Of a DNA stretch of 64,000 bases, positions 13,301 through 24,883 are shown piece by piece. The stretch covers positions 1,135,481-1,199,480 of the forward strand of contig CM041203.1 of NCBI GenBank assembly GCA_023078555.1, given 5' to 3'. The stretch comes from Ulva prolifera. Its lineage: Eukaryota; Chlorophyta; Ulvophyceae; Ulvales; Ulvaceae. The notes under the pieces were generated by a model. That model ran no database searches and was not told the DNA's origin. It saw only the letters and a program-made list of their open reading frames with translations. The stretch's first letter is position 1. Each line of letters begins with the position of its first letter. The translations under genes were made by a program, and so were the position numbers.

Positions 13301-15720
13301 ATATTCAGAGCAGCGGCGCGAGCACAGAGGGAACTCGGGGGAGCATTGACATCCGAAGCGGTGTTGAACGATATGTTTGTGGTAGGCAGCTCCAGATACG
13401 GTTGATTGCTGCCACAGAGACCACTGAGGGAGAGGCAGTGAAGAGATGGTGAGGCGGGGAGTCCATGCCTGGTGGGAGGGATAGGCACTGCTGGTCCGGG
13501 GGGGCATGGCCGTCGCGGGCGCCGCGGCGACACAGGCGGTGTTGGTCGAGGATGAAGAACAGGCCACGTGTGTTGGGGAACATGCCGAGGTCGACGATGA
13601 AGAGGGGCTCCGTGCCGCTGTTTGTGAGCTGCACGCTGCGCGCGCTCACCGACGCGGCGTCGCCGAGCCACGCCAGCAGCTCGGCAGAGGACCGTGCAGC
13701 CTGCACAGCAGCCGGCGAGGTGAGTGACAGTGGTGCTGAACAGGGTGCGGAGACGGCAGCACTCCGGGCCACGCCGTGTCTGCGGTGTCCCCGGCCGGCA
13801 CACATGCATGCCATGGACGGCTGTGCAGCAGGGCATGACGCCGCGTAACACACAAGCCACAGTATGGCACAAACACATGCCCGCTGACACACCGCAGCTG
13901 TTGTGGGCATGCCGCTGCATGCATGGCGCCCATGGCATGTGCAAGCCAGGAGCAAAGCACCCTGACAAGTACTACAAGTAGAGTTTGTTATGGAGGTCTG
14001 CACCTCGAGCTCCGGCATCTGCGCGGCCCACCCCTGCATCGTCTGGTGCTCTGCCGGGGGAAGCTGGTGTTGTGCGAGGTCACACTGGCCAAAGTCGACG
14101 TCGTGCGAAATCGTCAGGGTGCCATCACGCAGCAGGGTTCCGACGTTCTCGAGCGCGGCCTGTAGCGCGATCGGCCGCATGCCGCCCCTCAGCCACTTTC
14201 GCATCTCCTCGTGAATGGGTACCGCCCGCGCGGTGGCCAGCACCGGCCGCCCGGGACCGAGCGTGCTTGAGATGCTCTCTGCATGCATGTGCCGCGGTGG
14301 AGGCCGTGTTTCCGCGTCACAAACACGATGCTCACATGAGCGATGCCTGCTGCATTGTGTAGCGCAGTCTGTTAAACGTTTGAGAGAGCCTGTGTAAGCC
14401 ATCGGGATGTGCTGAACGATGTGGCCAGAGGTGTGGCAGCGAAGCCATGATGCAGGGCTGCTGTGTGCCAAGGGCGCGAGAGCTCCAGGGTGCGTCAGGA
14501 GACCCTGATGAAAGCATGTGGACGGGGGGATGCATGCAGCGCAGCGTCACGGCGCGTGTGCCAGCGTCCAGGTGCCACTGCGACTCCACGCCCACGCCGA
14601 GACTCCATGTTCGTTGCAGAAATATGGGGATGGACGGCAGTCCAGGACCAGACAGGACAACCAACACACAGTTGCAGAGCGATGCCATTTCTCTGGAACG
14701 GCGTTGTGGTGCCATGCCAGGGTGCATAAGGCGGTCCCAATCCTCGCCCACCGATGGTTGATTCCAACCCAAACAAACCACGGCAACGCCCCGGCATGCG
14801 GCGCCGCCCAGGGACGGGGCAGGTCGTCGCAGCCGTGCCGCACCTTCTCTCCACTGCTCGATGTCAGCCACACAGAGCACCGCCAGCTTGGCGAGGTCCT
14901 TGGACGCGGCGTGTGCCCACGGCGTCATGTCTGCGCCTGGCACGCCGTCCAGACCACCGTAGAGGAGGGGGTGGACGTAGAAGCACCTGACCTGCTCGCC
15001 CCGCTCGAGTGCGCTCCTGACGATTGCATTGAGATCATGCATGTGCTGTGACAGCTGTGCTGGGACGACTGCGTGGTGGGGCAGGCATAGGGCGCCTGCA
15101 CAGAGAGGGAAGTGTGGGGGGGCGGTGTGTGGCATCAGCGTGTGTCAGTCTGGTGCGTACTGGTCTGTTGCATGAAGATGAGACGCTCCGTGGCCGGGTT
15201 CATACTGCTTCCCGTCATGTACATCTCCCTGCATTGTACCATGGTGAGATGGGGGCGGGCGACCGGAAGGTATGTGACACCGCCTGCCCACCCACTGGGG
15301 CCCACAATGCGTCACGACACAGTCAACCTCGTACCTGATCCAGCTCAGCTGCTCAAAGACGAGAGAGTTCAGCTCTTTCTCGTTCAGCTGAAGGACTTTT
15401 CCAATTTCAGCCTGCCCAACAAGGATCCAAGTGCGAGGTGGTATGGGCTGATGAGCCTGGTTTGTGGTGGCGTTTTGACCAGGCAGTGCGTCTGGGGAGA
15501 CTTGAGACCGCAGCAGGCCATGCACACAGATCTCGACCAGCAGACTCGGACCAGGGCCGTCGCTATTGGTATGCAACAGCGTCTGCATTTCTGGCCGGTT
15601 GCTGAGAAGGTGGTGGACCTTATTGGCAATGTCCAGCAAGCTGTGTGCACTCATCATTCCTGCAACAGAGCATTCCAGTGAATTAGCCGAGGTCTGTCTG
15701 CAGTGCTCATTTCGAGACAT
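7322..15720 (-). CDS. MOV10/SDE3-like superfamily-1 RNA helicase, 14 exons
   Basis: This is a UPF1-like 5'-3' RNA helicase of the MOV10/SDE3 branch, a family tied to small-RNA silencing and retrotransposon restraint. Proposed exons: 15720-15335, 15016-14844, 14278-14004, 13700-13534, 13207-12040, 11809-11649, 11078-10760, 10517-10404, 10306-10136, 9885-9339, 8951-8869, 8504-8262, 7776-7600 and 7495-7322. All phases agree and give 1385 residues, longer than human MOV10 (about 1000). Motifs: GPPGTGKT (residues about 914-921), IDEAGQ (near 1039), GDPRQLG, NYRSH, GTVDDFQGQE and NPKRFNVAITRAQALLVVVG. A beta-sandwich-like stretch (VQLTNSGTEPLF) and a VPNMLENRPHLVYG segment match the MOV10 N-terminal layout. 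The first about 280 residues and part of exon 5 (GPYVAIKKKHAHVICLLG) are not recognised. The initiator at 15720 is the least certain point. Confidence 0.85.
8019..8058 (+). repeat. non-LTR retrotransposon 3'-tail fragment (copy A)
   Basis: The segment contains GCGGTGCT and ends CTTGTCCTTGTAACACAG. It matches the 3' end of the non-LTR element near 52.9 kb. It lies in an intron of the MOV10-like gene, antisense to that gene. It is short and diverged in its middle, so assignment rests on the terminal word. Confidence 0.55.
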
Positions 15721-16317
15721 CTTGGATGCCCAATCGACTGCTACGTATCAGAGGAAGAGCCGACCAGTGAGCGCTTCGTCTTTGCGCTTGATGGCCAACG
15801 CTCCGCCTTTTTGCTTTGTTCGACCCCGCATCTTCCCAAATATGACCTTACATAGGCTCTACTGGAACACTTTGGCCATGCAGCCACCACATCAAGCGAG
15901 GTTCAGCCGTGAATGGTGGACACAGCGGTAGCAGAGACGCGGCGACCGCAGGCGCTGAACAATCCTTCAGACATGCATCACTGCAATATGTACACAAACA
16001 GCTCTACATGAGGCGATTCGCCTCCGCTTGCATCGTCTTCACGTCGTGCACTTGTGGCTGAACGATCATGCGCCCTGCATGTGTTGAAGGTGCGATCAAG
16101 CACTCACGCACCGCTCGCGCAAAGATTCCCAAAATGCTTGAAACGATGCAACATTCATTTGTTACGGAGAAAGACTCCGTAAACGCGCGATCAGGCTCCT
16201 CCCGTACATGTCTCTCGACCGTTGTATTCATCTCATCTCCTCGATCCACAAGGCAGGAAAGAGAGTCGCACAACTGCACGTCACCAAGTTTCTGGTTTTG
16301 GAACATCCCAGTGGAAC
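15721..16317. promoter_or_regulatory. divergent upstream region, MOV10-like helicase / E2
   Basis: This is the roughly 600 bp between the proposed start of the MOV10-like helicase on the minus strand and the E2 start on the plus strand. It should contain both promoters and 5' untranslated regions. No specific box is identifiable by eye. Confidence 0.4.
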
Positions 16318-17322
16318 ATGGAGATGGCGAGAATACAGGTCAGCCCGTGAGTTGCCGCGTGATGTGACCCACGCAGATGTCCAAGACGTCTCGGAGTCGA
16401 TATTGTTGCTTACTACGCGACCGAGGAGGAATGATGTGTCTATAGCACTGAGTCAAAGCGATAGGACATATGATTCACTCGGGATGACTATATGCAGAAG
16501 GAGCTACGTGAAATTGACAAAGACAAATCGAGCGGCGTTTCTGTTCGAGTGATGGCAGAATCAAACCTTTCCAGACTCCAAGGATGCATACAAGGTACTA
16601 TGGCTACACCAATCATGCTGTTTGTTTCTACCTTCAACCTGAACATGTGCATGAGTAAAGCTTCTGTGCATTCCTGTGTGGAGTGTTGAACAATCGCAGC
16701 TATGGTTGGTTTGCAGGTCCTGACAATTCACCGTATGAGGGTGGCACCTTTCTCATTGATATCGAGCTGAATTCTCAGTACCCATACACTCCACCAAAAA
16801 TGAAATTCATCACGAAGGTGTGCTTGCGTTGATTGAGGGCATCCTCCACATCGATACATGAAACATGCAATCCGTATCTTTTGCAGGTTTGGCACCCAAA
16901 CATCTCCAGCCAGACTGGAGCCATATGTCTGGATATACTCAAGGATCAATGGTCACCTGCGCTCGGGATTAAAACAGCGCTCCTTAGTTTGCAACTGCTG
17001 ATGCAATGTCCTGCTCCAGATGACCCACAGGATGCGGTTGTTGCGAAGCAATACATTTCAGACAAGCAGGCTTATGAGCAGCAGGCACTGAATTGGACAA
17101 GTATGTGATCTATCATGCTCAATGCTTTTCCCATAGCCCAGCCATTCTCTCTATCATGTGCGTTACGTAAGTGCAGGGCTATATGCGAATAACTCCGTGG
17201 AAGAGCAAAAAGTCAAAGATATTATGGAGATGGGGTTCACGAAGGACCAGGCCAGGAAAGCGCTGGATGCTTGTGGCATGGATAAACAAGCAGCAATAGA
17301 GCGCATTCTTACCAACCTATAA
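16318..17322 (+). CDS. ubiquitin-conjugating enzyme E2 with C-terminal UBA (UBE2K/UBC1-like)
   Basis: This enzyme accepts ubiquitin from E1 on a cysteine and passes it to substrates or E3 ligases; the UBE2K class makes K48-linked chains. Exons are 16318-16338, 16498-16594, 16717-16817, 16887-17100 and 17177-17322, joining in phase to 192 residues against about 200 in human UBE2K. The first exon encodes only MEMARIQ, which completes the usual E2 first helix with KELREIDKD. The core shows YPYTPPKMKFITK, then WHPNIS with TGAICLDILKDQW (catalytic Cys87). The family signature DDPQDAVVAKQY follows, and a UBA domain (VKDIMEMGFTKDQARKAL) fills the C-terminus. Introns have GT-AG borders. The gene converges with the histidine phosphatase downstream. 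Confidence 0.93.
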
Positions 17323-17701
17323 CTGCAGTCACAACCATGTGATTGTTACAGTAGGCTCAATGTTCTTTGATCTGAGCATGCCGCTTCATGTGCTTCGCAA
17401 TTGGTGGCGCTTTTACATTCTTGAAACGCAATGGCTGCACGATGGGAAACGTCACATGCCACTGCAACAGGCAGAATCAGTCGATCAGGCCAGTTCCAGG
17501 GGTCATCACAAAAGTACCTTACTAAGATGATCTATCTCAGATTGAAATGACGAGCAAGTGCACAAGCACGTTAGATTCTTCACCATCATAGTGCGGTGTG
17601 TGGACACCTTTACACGGCATGTCTTGATCAGAGTATGCCTAATTCTGAAATTTGAAGACATCTGACGACCAGGTCATGTAAAACATTTCCGTGTGCATGC
17701 C
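17323..17701. other. convergent spacer between E2 and histidine phosphatase
   Basis: About 380 bp separate the two stop codons, presumably shared by both 3' untranslated regions. The DNA is noticeably more AT-rich than the helicase genes. No gene was seen. Confidence 0.4.
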
Positions 17702-18824
17702 TTACCAATGCAACACTCGGTACTCACAATTTCGCATTGATTCATTATGGGCAAAAAAGGTCTTCCAGAACACACTGTGCCCGTACAGCACTATGACACT
17801 CTCAGGCTGTCTTTCAAGCCAACGCTTCGCAAGTGCAATCCGCTCCTGCAACACAAACATCAACCTCAAACGTGCCTTATTGCTCAGCTTGACCATGATG
17901 TCACCTACTACACTACATGCACATGGCATTGCTGCATCTACATTTGTGGAGCACTGAAGCGACATCTGTGATGCTTCAGTGCGCCACAAATGATGATTTT
18001 TTACTATGCTGCTGTGGCACAGTATTGAACATCCCGAACCTTGATTTTAACAGAGCTCTCCTTCTCCCCAAAGCTTTCGTCATTCTTATCATTTGACCTG
18101 CCACCGTGCCACCAGTGTTCGTGATCAAGTTCAAAACAGTGTTTCAACGGCACAAATTCTTTCTTGAGCTGACTTGTCTGCGTCCCGATGTCCCCGTACG
18201 TTAACACGCGCTCAGATATGCAACTGCAAACGGGACACTTCAGGGAAACCCAATCCTTGCATCAAATCCACTTGGAAAAACTGAGGGCTGCCTGACAGGT
18301 GCCTGAAGGTTTAGAGCAGATTCATGAGAACCCTCCAACCAGGAACAGGATGCAAAAATAATGCATGCATGTAGGACAACAGAGGGGACCAACAGCAAGC
18401 ACCTGACGATTCTGACAGGAGGGAGCTCTTGCGTTGCAAGAACATCCAGCTTCTCTTGTACTTGCTGCACCACTGCGACTTTGCTTTCTTTTGACCCCAC
18501 GCGATCTGCTGGGGTTTCCGGAAGCAGCGGGCAGGACAACAGAAATGTCTGAATGCAACGGCGAAGCGGGGATGTCACCCACACGGTGCTGGTGTGCCCA
18601 GAAAGGACACCCTGATTGCTCTTCATTTCTGCTGCAAGCCTGTTCCTCAATTGCCGTGATTGTTGGCATCCGCGCGCTGTAAGGCTCGGATCGTACAGTT
18701 TGGGATCAGCCCATTGATCTGCTTGGCGCGCTGCTGCATTGTACTCTGACTCGCCATGCCGAATCACCACCAACACCTTGACACACGACAGTCGTTTGTG
18801 GAACTTGATGTTTGAAAATTCCAT
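17702..18824 (-). CDS. histidine phosphatase (phosphoglycerate mutase-like) family protein
   Basis: This is a branch-1 histidine phosphatase that probably removes phosphate from a small molecule or protein; the substrate cannot be told. Exons 18824-18403, 18223-18040 and 17845-17702 join in phase to 249 residues. The phospho-histidine motif is RHGESEYN (His23), and the second catalytic histidine sits in YGHS (His225). Between them are SPLRRCIQT and a GDIGTQTSQLKKEF segment typical of plant and algal phosphoglycerate-mutase-like proteins, followed by a WW pair (EHWWHGG). The start at 18824 (MEFSNIKF) is the nearest methionine, though the frame stays open upstream to 18965. A strong donor-like GTAAGG overlaps the stop at 17702, so a further short exon is possible. 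Confidence 0.82.
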
Positions 18825-18999
18825 ACACCAGATATGTGCCGCAGACATCAGCATACGCCTGAAGACTGTGATCAAGCATTGCAGAGATACTGTATGTAAC
18901 AATGGTGTGGGGCCATTCGGTTTCGCCTGCCTGTCTACTGCCAGGAAGACAGCCCTACTCAACACACCACACGGACAGGCACACAGCTATGCCATGGGG

Positions 19000-20700
19000 T
19001 TAATGTACACGAACCTTCCTTTGTTTTTTGGGTCTGAAAAGTGAAAACAGCGGAGCACCCGTCGCAACCTGTGCCGGGTTGTTGACTTCTGATCCGATCG
19101 CACACGTGCACAACTCCGGAGTGCGAGTTGCTGCATCACGGTCCGAATCTGTCTCGGCACTCAACACTCGTGCCTGCATGCCTGTTTCAGTTGTCTGAAT
19201 CTCAGCTGTAACGGGGTCATGCACGCAAGCGTGTCTACAGGATGCACACATCCTTCAGGGCTGTCTGGTTAACATCTGGGTCACCTTCGGTACGAGCTGG
19301 ACCAGCCTGGCTACTCTGGCGCTTGCCAATGACTAGATCATCATCCAGGGGACAGGAATGAAGCCATTCCATTCCTGCATTCAATATGACGAGAATGGGG
19401 CTCAGCTGTGCCAAGTGGATTCCCAAGTCTGCCAGACAGCTTGTGCAACAGAAAACCATGGAAAACAAGTCACACGATTGTATCAAGACAAAAACTGTGT
19501 ATGAGGTGGCCCACCATCATCGTCATCATCGTATGGTTCATCTTGTTCCTACACTGATGGCCATGTACACAATTGTTCTTACCACATTCCAGCAAGCAAT
19601 TTGTCGGATTGCTGGTAACTTACCAAGCTAGTCTTTCGCCTTGATATATCACGAAAGGTGTTTTCGTCCAGCGGTATGTACCTTTTCAGAGAGTGCATCG
19701 GACTCAAGGCAGGCACACAAGCGGAAACGATCGCTACCGAGGCATTCTGCCACTGTGACACATTTTAAATGCGTTTAGAGGATCCTACAATTTAGAACAT
19801 TGTACTGGAGAGGCGGTACTGGCGGAAATGAAGCTATGCCGAACGCGGAATAGAAAGCAGTCTATACTTGGAAGGGCAAACAGCCCAGGCGCTACATAAG
19901 ACTGCACCTCCGAACTCATGCACACAGGCGGATTTTCCAGACAGGGAGCACGCGACAGCAACTGTCCTTCGACCTGCAAGATGCTCTAAAAACAAATGCA
20001 GCACTGGTGGCCACGTCAAAGTGTTTTCCGTCAGCTCAACCATGCAGAGTTTAGCACCACACCTGAAGCCGCACTCCCACTCTCGGAGAGACATATAGCT
20101 GCGTATCTCGTTGCTCTTGGATTCCGAGGTTGATGCGCCCGATTTGAAATGGGTGTTAGTTTGTTAGACACCGACGCATCGCGATGGTCACCAGATATCA
20201 CCTTAGCATCTGAGTTGAACAGAACACGCGAAAACCTTTTTTTATTTTTCATTAAATCATCTGTGATACAAGCAAGCATCGTTCTTGCTGCCCACGTCTT
20301 ACATCTGGTTCTGAACATAGCAGTCACTGAACAGGTCCATCTGCCATGCTTGATAGACTACATGTATCAGTTCCATATGCATACGTGAAGCGACGCTCCG
20401 TTCTCAACACCACTGGCTCAGTCTCTGTTCACAATAGCCACTCAGAGGTGACACACATGCGTGCCAGTACCCTGCAGAATTTACAGCGGACCTTGGTGAG
20501 AATTTTCCACTTGAATCGAACGCACTTGCATTGTGTGCTGATAGATGCAAATGTCATATAGACAAACGTAAACAGAGTGTCCTGAATTGAATGCATTGAA
20601 GTGACTGATTGTGCTTTTTCATACCTTGACAGATCATCAAGGCGATTCCCATACAATTACTTTGCCACGTCAAGTGCGGTAGCTATCAACACGTCCGAAA
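19000..20700 (-). CDS. possible gene of unknown function, exon structure unresolved
   Basis: Several minus-strand open blocks have protein-like composition but no family was recognised. The last block ends with a basic tail (RPKKQRKVRVH) and a stop at 19000-19002. Blocks at about 19486-19240, 19760-19633, 20094-19834 and 20327-20060 could be earlier exons. One possible join links a donor after ARTE (about 19295) to an acceptor at about 19205, in compatible phase. It sits between the histidine phosphatase and the alpha/beta hydrolase, all on the same strand. It could equally be noncoding DNA with chance open frames. Confidence 0.3.
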
Positions 20701-20901
20701 TTTATATGAATGGGTTGCAGAACCTGCCTTAAATCAGCAAAGCATTCATCAGTTTGGCTGTCTCTGGGTGCAATGGATCACGAATTGACAAAAATGAGTA
20801 GCTGCCAGTGCAGTAAAAAAACCTGCCCATCTTCACCGCGGAAAATTGGCGATCCATCAAAAGACTTGCTTGGATTTGGTCCATTGTCAACGTCCCTCAC
20901 C

Positions 20902-22317
20902 TCATTGTATGCTCACTCGATCCGGGAACTTTGCAGCAACAGCCTGGACGTCACCAGAGTGCACGAAAGAACCAACAAGCGCATTGAATATTTCAGGCTC
21001 TTCCAGGTAGAGCCAATGGTTTGCTTCTGCAAAGTACACAGACGTGCAGCCTGCATACAACAATCATGTCCCGAGACTGTGCTGTGGCAGCAGAACATAC
21101 AGCATCTGTCATCTGGGGCCTGTGATCAACCGGAGCGCACATGAAATCAGCCTTGCAACCTCAGCACATCCTTGTGGCGGGAATATGCTACTTTTGCACC
21201 CGATCAGGTTGAGACATGGCACAGAGATTTGTGAAAGAAGTGGCCGCCAGTCCAGCTGCGTATGGTCTGCCATCAACTTTGCTAAGTGGCCAGGATTGCA
21301 CTTCAAAGTTTCTGATACCAGCAGATTCCGCACTTCGGACGTGATTGGCAGACTGGCACACACATCACAGCCACCTGCAACACGCAAGCAGCTTGACATG
21401 CAACTCAACAAGCCAACCCATTGTGATTGTACATGCAATGTTCAGCGAGCCAAGTGCTGCATTCATGTCTAGGCTAATGTTGAATCAGTGCAAGCACACC
21501 TTGAGCAAAGGCTGGGAAGTCTTGCTCTAGGGCGCACTGGAGTCGTGTGAGTGAAGCAATGTCGTAGCAACCTTTCGAGCCAAGGTTCCAGTCATGTGCT
21601 AGATTCTGTAACGGTGCCTGATCAACAAACACGCAGGACTTGAGCAAAGATTGGCCAAAGAGTTCGATGTAGCTCCAAATCACAGCACATCCCTGCATAG
21701 GCATTACAAGCATCATGACAGATGTCATCGCCGCTGCACGCAGCATCAATTGCAGGTGTGGCTGGAGACTGATAGAAACTGCCAGCATACCACGCCCTTG
21801 TCCAGCTCCCATAGCGGAGCAACAACGTCTGCCACGTGATGAGGTCAACCCCTGACAATGAAAACGTTGTCACGGTGCCGGGGAACAGATTTGAAAATTG
21901 TGGCTGCAGCATTGCATCCTAAAGCAGCCTTTGGATTCAACTGCGTTGCCATCTACATAAACTATGAAGGAGCAATCATATAGCTGCACGTGTTCTGCGG
22001 CAACTGATGTCGTGGAGTCACACCATTGATGTGCCAAGTACATGGACATCCTTCAGGTGCAACTGCTGAAGCAACTCGTGCACATCCGCAGCAAGTCGTG
22101 CTACATGATGACCATGATTAGTTTGGCCGCTTTCACCGTGAAATCTAAGGTCGACCGTCAACACTCTGATTCCCTGATCGGCGAGATCGGATGTGTTCAG
22201 AGCGAAGTAGCGACTGGAGCCACTCCATCCATGTATGAGCAGAAGGACTGGATCGACATCCTTTCCAAGAAGTTCATAAGATAGCTTCAAGCCATCAGTG
22301 GTGGTAATTGCGGTCAT
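20902..22317 (-). CDS. alpha/beta hydrolase fold protein
   Basis: This is a serine hydrolase of the esterase/lipase or haloperoxidase-like type; the substrate is unknown. Exons 22317-22024, 21692-21500, 21374-21141 and 21050-20902 join in phase to 289 residues, the usual size for a single-domain member. The protein opens with MTAITTTDGLKLSYELLG, then LLLIHGWSGSS (oxyanion region). The nucleophile elbow GTSMG (Ser97) is interrupted by an intron exactly before its last glycine. The catalytic histidine lies in AEANHWLYLEEPE (His252). The strand that normally leads to the acid reads IGCKSS, so the acidic residue is not obvious at its usual place. No signal peptide is apparent. Confidence 0.87.
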
Positions 22318-22839
22318 CTAGGGCACGCTTGTTGAGGGCCGTTTGAACGAAGCGATATCGCCCACTGGCGGAATGGTATAGATATAACAGAACACAAAGA
22401 GCACTTGCCCACTTCTGGATTGAGAGCGCACAAAAGAGTTTCAACTGATTCACTCAAGCATTTAATCCGCGCATGTCCCTCTTGAACACTGCCTCCATGC
22501 GATGGAAACTAGCCGCCCAGCAACTTTGCGCCAAAGAGACACGATGGACACAGCTGATGAGCAATGGAGCAGGTGATGTGGGCTAGTGCAATTGCGATGC
22601 ACACCTGCCATTGCTGCAGCGGCAATCGCTCGCATGCATCTGACACGTCGAGGGAGCGGAAGAGTTCGTTCAGTATAGGAGCAACAGTGTCGATTGCTCA
22701 GAACGTCATTGACAACATACACTGCTAGAAGTGTGTCACACTGTGCACTGCCGGGGTCTTCATCTGCCGGGCCTTGACTCCGAAGTTCGTTTGCCATGAC
22801 TCTATGCTTATAGGCAGCTGCTGATCACGCGCATTCAAA
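22318..22839. promoter_or_regulatory. divergent upstream region, hydrolase / PP1
   Basis: These 522 bp separate the start codons of the alpha/beta hydrolase on the minus strand and PP1 on the plus strand. They should carry both promoters. A minus-strand open frame (22462-22797) has no recognisable motif. No specific element was identified. Confidence 0.4.
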
Positions 22840-24356
22840 ATGGTAAGTGACAATGCTGCTGGTAAAATACTTCGGGGTGCCTTGTTGTTGCCCGTGCGAT
22901 CCTTGAGTGCCGTACAGGACGATGCTCTGCTCGACGACATCATCGCGCGCCTGCTGGCCGGCCGCAATGCACGTCCAGGAAAACAAGTGCAGCTATCTGA
23001 GCATGAAATGCGACAGCTCTGCCTCACAGCGCGTGATATCTTCATGAGCCAGCCCAACCTGCTCGAACTCGAGGCGCCCATAAAGATTTGCGGTGGGCAC
23101 CCTTGAGCCAAATGCATACCGCATGCTGCCATGTGTTTCTCCTATGATGTAGTAGGCATGAGTGCGAGGCATCGGATGCTAAGATTAAGGTTAGTCGCCG
23201 GTTTGGGACCAGTGTTGGTACGAACGTTGCCGCAGCGCAGGAGACATACACGGCCAGTACTCTGACTTGCTGAGACTCTTCGAATACGGAGACTTTCCTC
23301 CTGATGCTAATTATCTATTCCTCGGTGACTACGTGGATCGGGGTAAACAAAGCCTCGAGACAATCAGCTTGCTGCTCGCATTCAAGGTATGCCAACAGCT
23401 ATCAGCTGATCTTTTATCCATGCATCAAAATCCAGAAACGTGCCTGTCTGAGCAGCGCTTGCTGCAGCGGTGGGATGATGTGGTACCAAGCTGAAAATGC
23501 CTTCTCTGTGGTGTAGATCAAATATCCTGAGAACTTCTTCTTGCTCCGAGGCAATCATGAATGTGCTTCCATCAACCGCATATATGGCTTCTATGATGAA
23601 TGCAAGCGTAGATACAACATCAGGCTCTGGAAGACGTTCACCGACTGCTTTAATTGCCTTCCTGTTTCTGCCCTGGTCGACGAGAAGGTATGGAACCACT
23701 GTTGTCCGCCCAGCTACTTTCTCTGCCTCATTCACGCCTTTGCACCTCCTAGTGATTGGGTGTGTTTGCAGATCCTCTGCATGCATGGCGGGCTGTCGCC
23801 TGAGCTCAAGTCTTTGGATCAAATCAAGCGCTTGTCAAGGCCCGCGGATGTCCCCGATACAGGGCTGCTGTGTGACCTTTTGTGGGCTGATCCTGAGAAG
23901 GAAATTCAGGGCTGGGGGGAAAACGACCGGGGGGTGTCATACACCTTCGGTGCTGACAGCGTAACGGAGTTCTTGCAGAAGCATGATCTGGATCTTATCT
24001 GCCGTGCTCATCAGGTATGTCAATGTATTGAACAACACAGGCAGCCATCTACGGGTTGATCTCGTGTCAAAGCCTTTTCAGCGACTGCCCAGATCTGTTC
24101 ATCCGCGGGGTTCTGCGTCTCTGAGGATCTTCCAATTGTAATGGCGGTGCAGGTTGTGGAAGATGGCTACGAGTTCTTTGCAAAGCGGCAATTAGTCACA
24201 ATATTTTCGGCTCCAAACTACTGCGGCGAGTTCGACAACGCTGGTGCCGTCATGAGTGTGGATGACACATTGATGTGCAGCTTCCAAATCTTGAAGCCAG
24301 CAGAAAAAGCCAAGAAGTTCCTTTACGGGTCTGGCAAGGTCGGAGGCCGTCGATGA
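22840..24356 (+). CDS. serine/threonine protein phosphatase PP1 catalytic subunit
   Basis: This is the catalytic subunit of PP1, a metal-dependent phosphatase whose targets are set by regulatory partners. Exons: 22840-22842 (ATG alone), 22918-23092, 23241-23386, 23517-23687, 23772-24014 and 24153-24356, in phase, giving 313 residues. Signature motifs are GDIHGQ (about 60-65), GDYVDRG (88-94), [11 protein letters not shown] (from 119), the ICRAHQ segment and [11 protein letters not shown] with the C-terminal [12 protein letters not shown]. Together they identify PP1 rather than PP2A or PP2B. The first intron (22843-22917) directly follows the initiator ATG and is 75 nt long with no in-frame stop, so its retention would add 25 residues near the N-terminus. 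Confidence 0.95.
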
Positions 24357-24883
24357 TCAGCCATCAACACAAACATCCGCATAACCTCCGCAAAAATGGC
24401 GGCAACAGAGTTTCAAAACGGCCTACATGGCGTTTGCTTCACCTAATGTGCACCTGGGTCACAGCACAGAAGATCTTGGTGTGACAGCAAATCACCACTG
24501 ACTGGGTTCCACACAAAGATCATGATAGATCAGAACAAAGTAAGTCATAGGTGCCTCTGGTGCTCCAACTTGCATCAGATGCGGTCTTGTAATATGGTCT
24601 CATTCGATATGTGAATTATGCATTGCTTCCAGCTCTGAGTGTTTCAATCATCAACACATTGATTACTGCATGCCATTAATGCCTAGGGCCATCAGACGAA
24701 TGGGAACCACGGGGGGATCTGTCATTGACTAGGTCTTGGAAAAGAGGTCATACGGATCAAGCAAACAGTCTAGGAATCGGTGAGTAGGTGTAATTTTGCA
24801 TCCTGGCATGGTCACTGCCTTTTTTTTTGTCTTGTGTTGTGACGTGCGCTCCCTGGTGTCCTTGTGTTCAATGTATTCGAACC
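24357..24883. other. convergent spacer between PP1 and PA-TM-RING gene
   Basis: About 530 bp, AT-rich, with a T9 run near 24820. No gene was seen. It probably holds the 3' untranslated regions of both neighbours. Confidence 0.4.
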
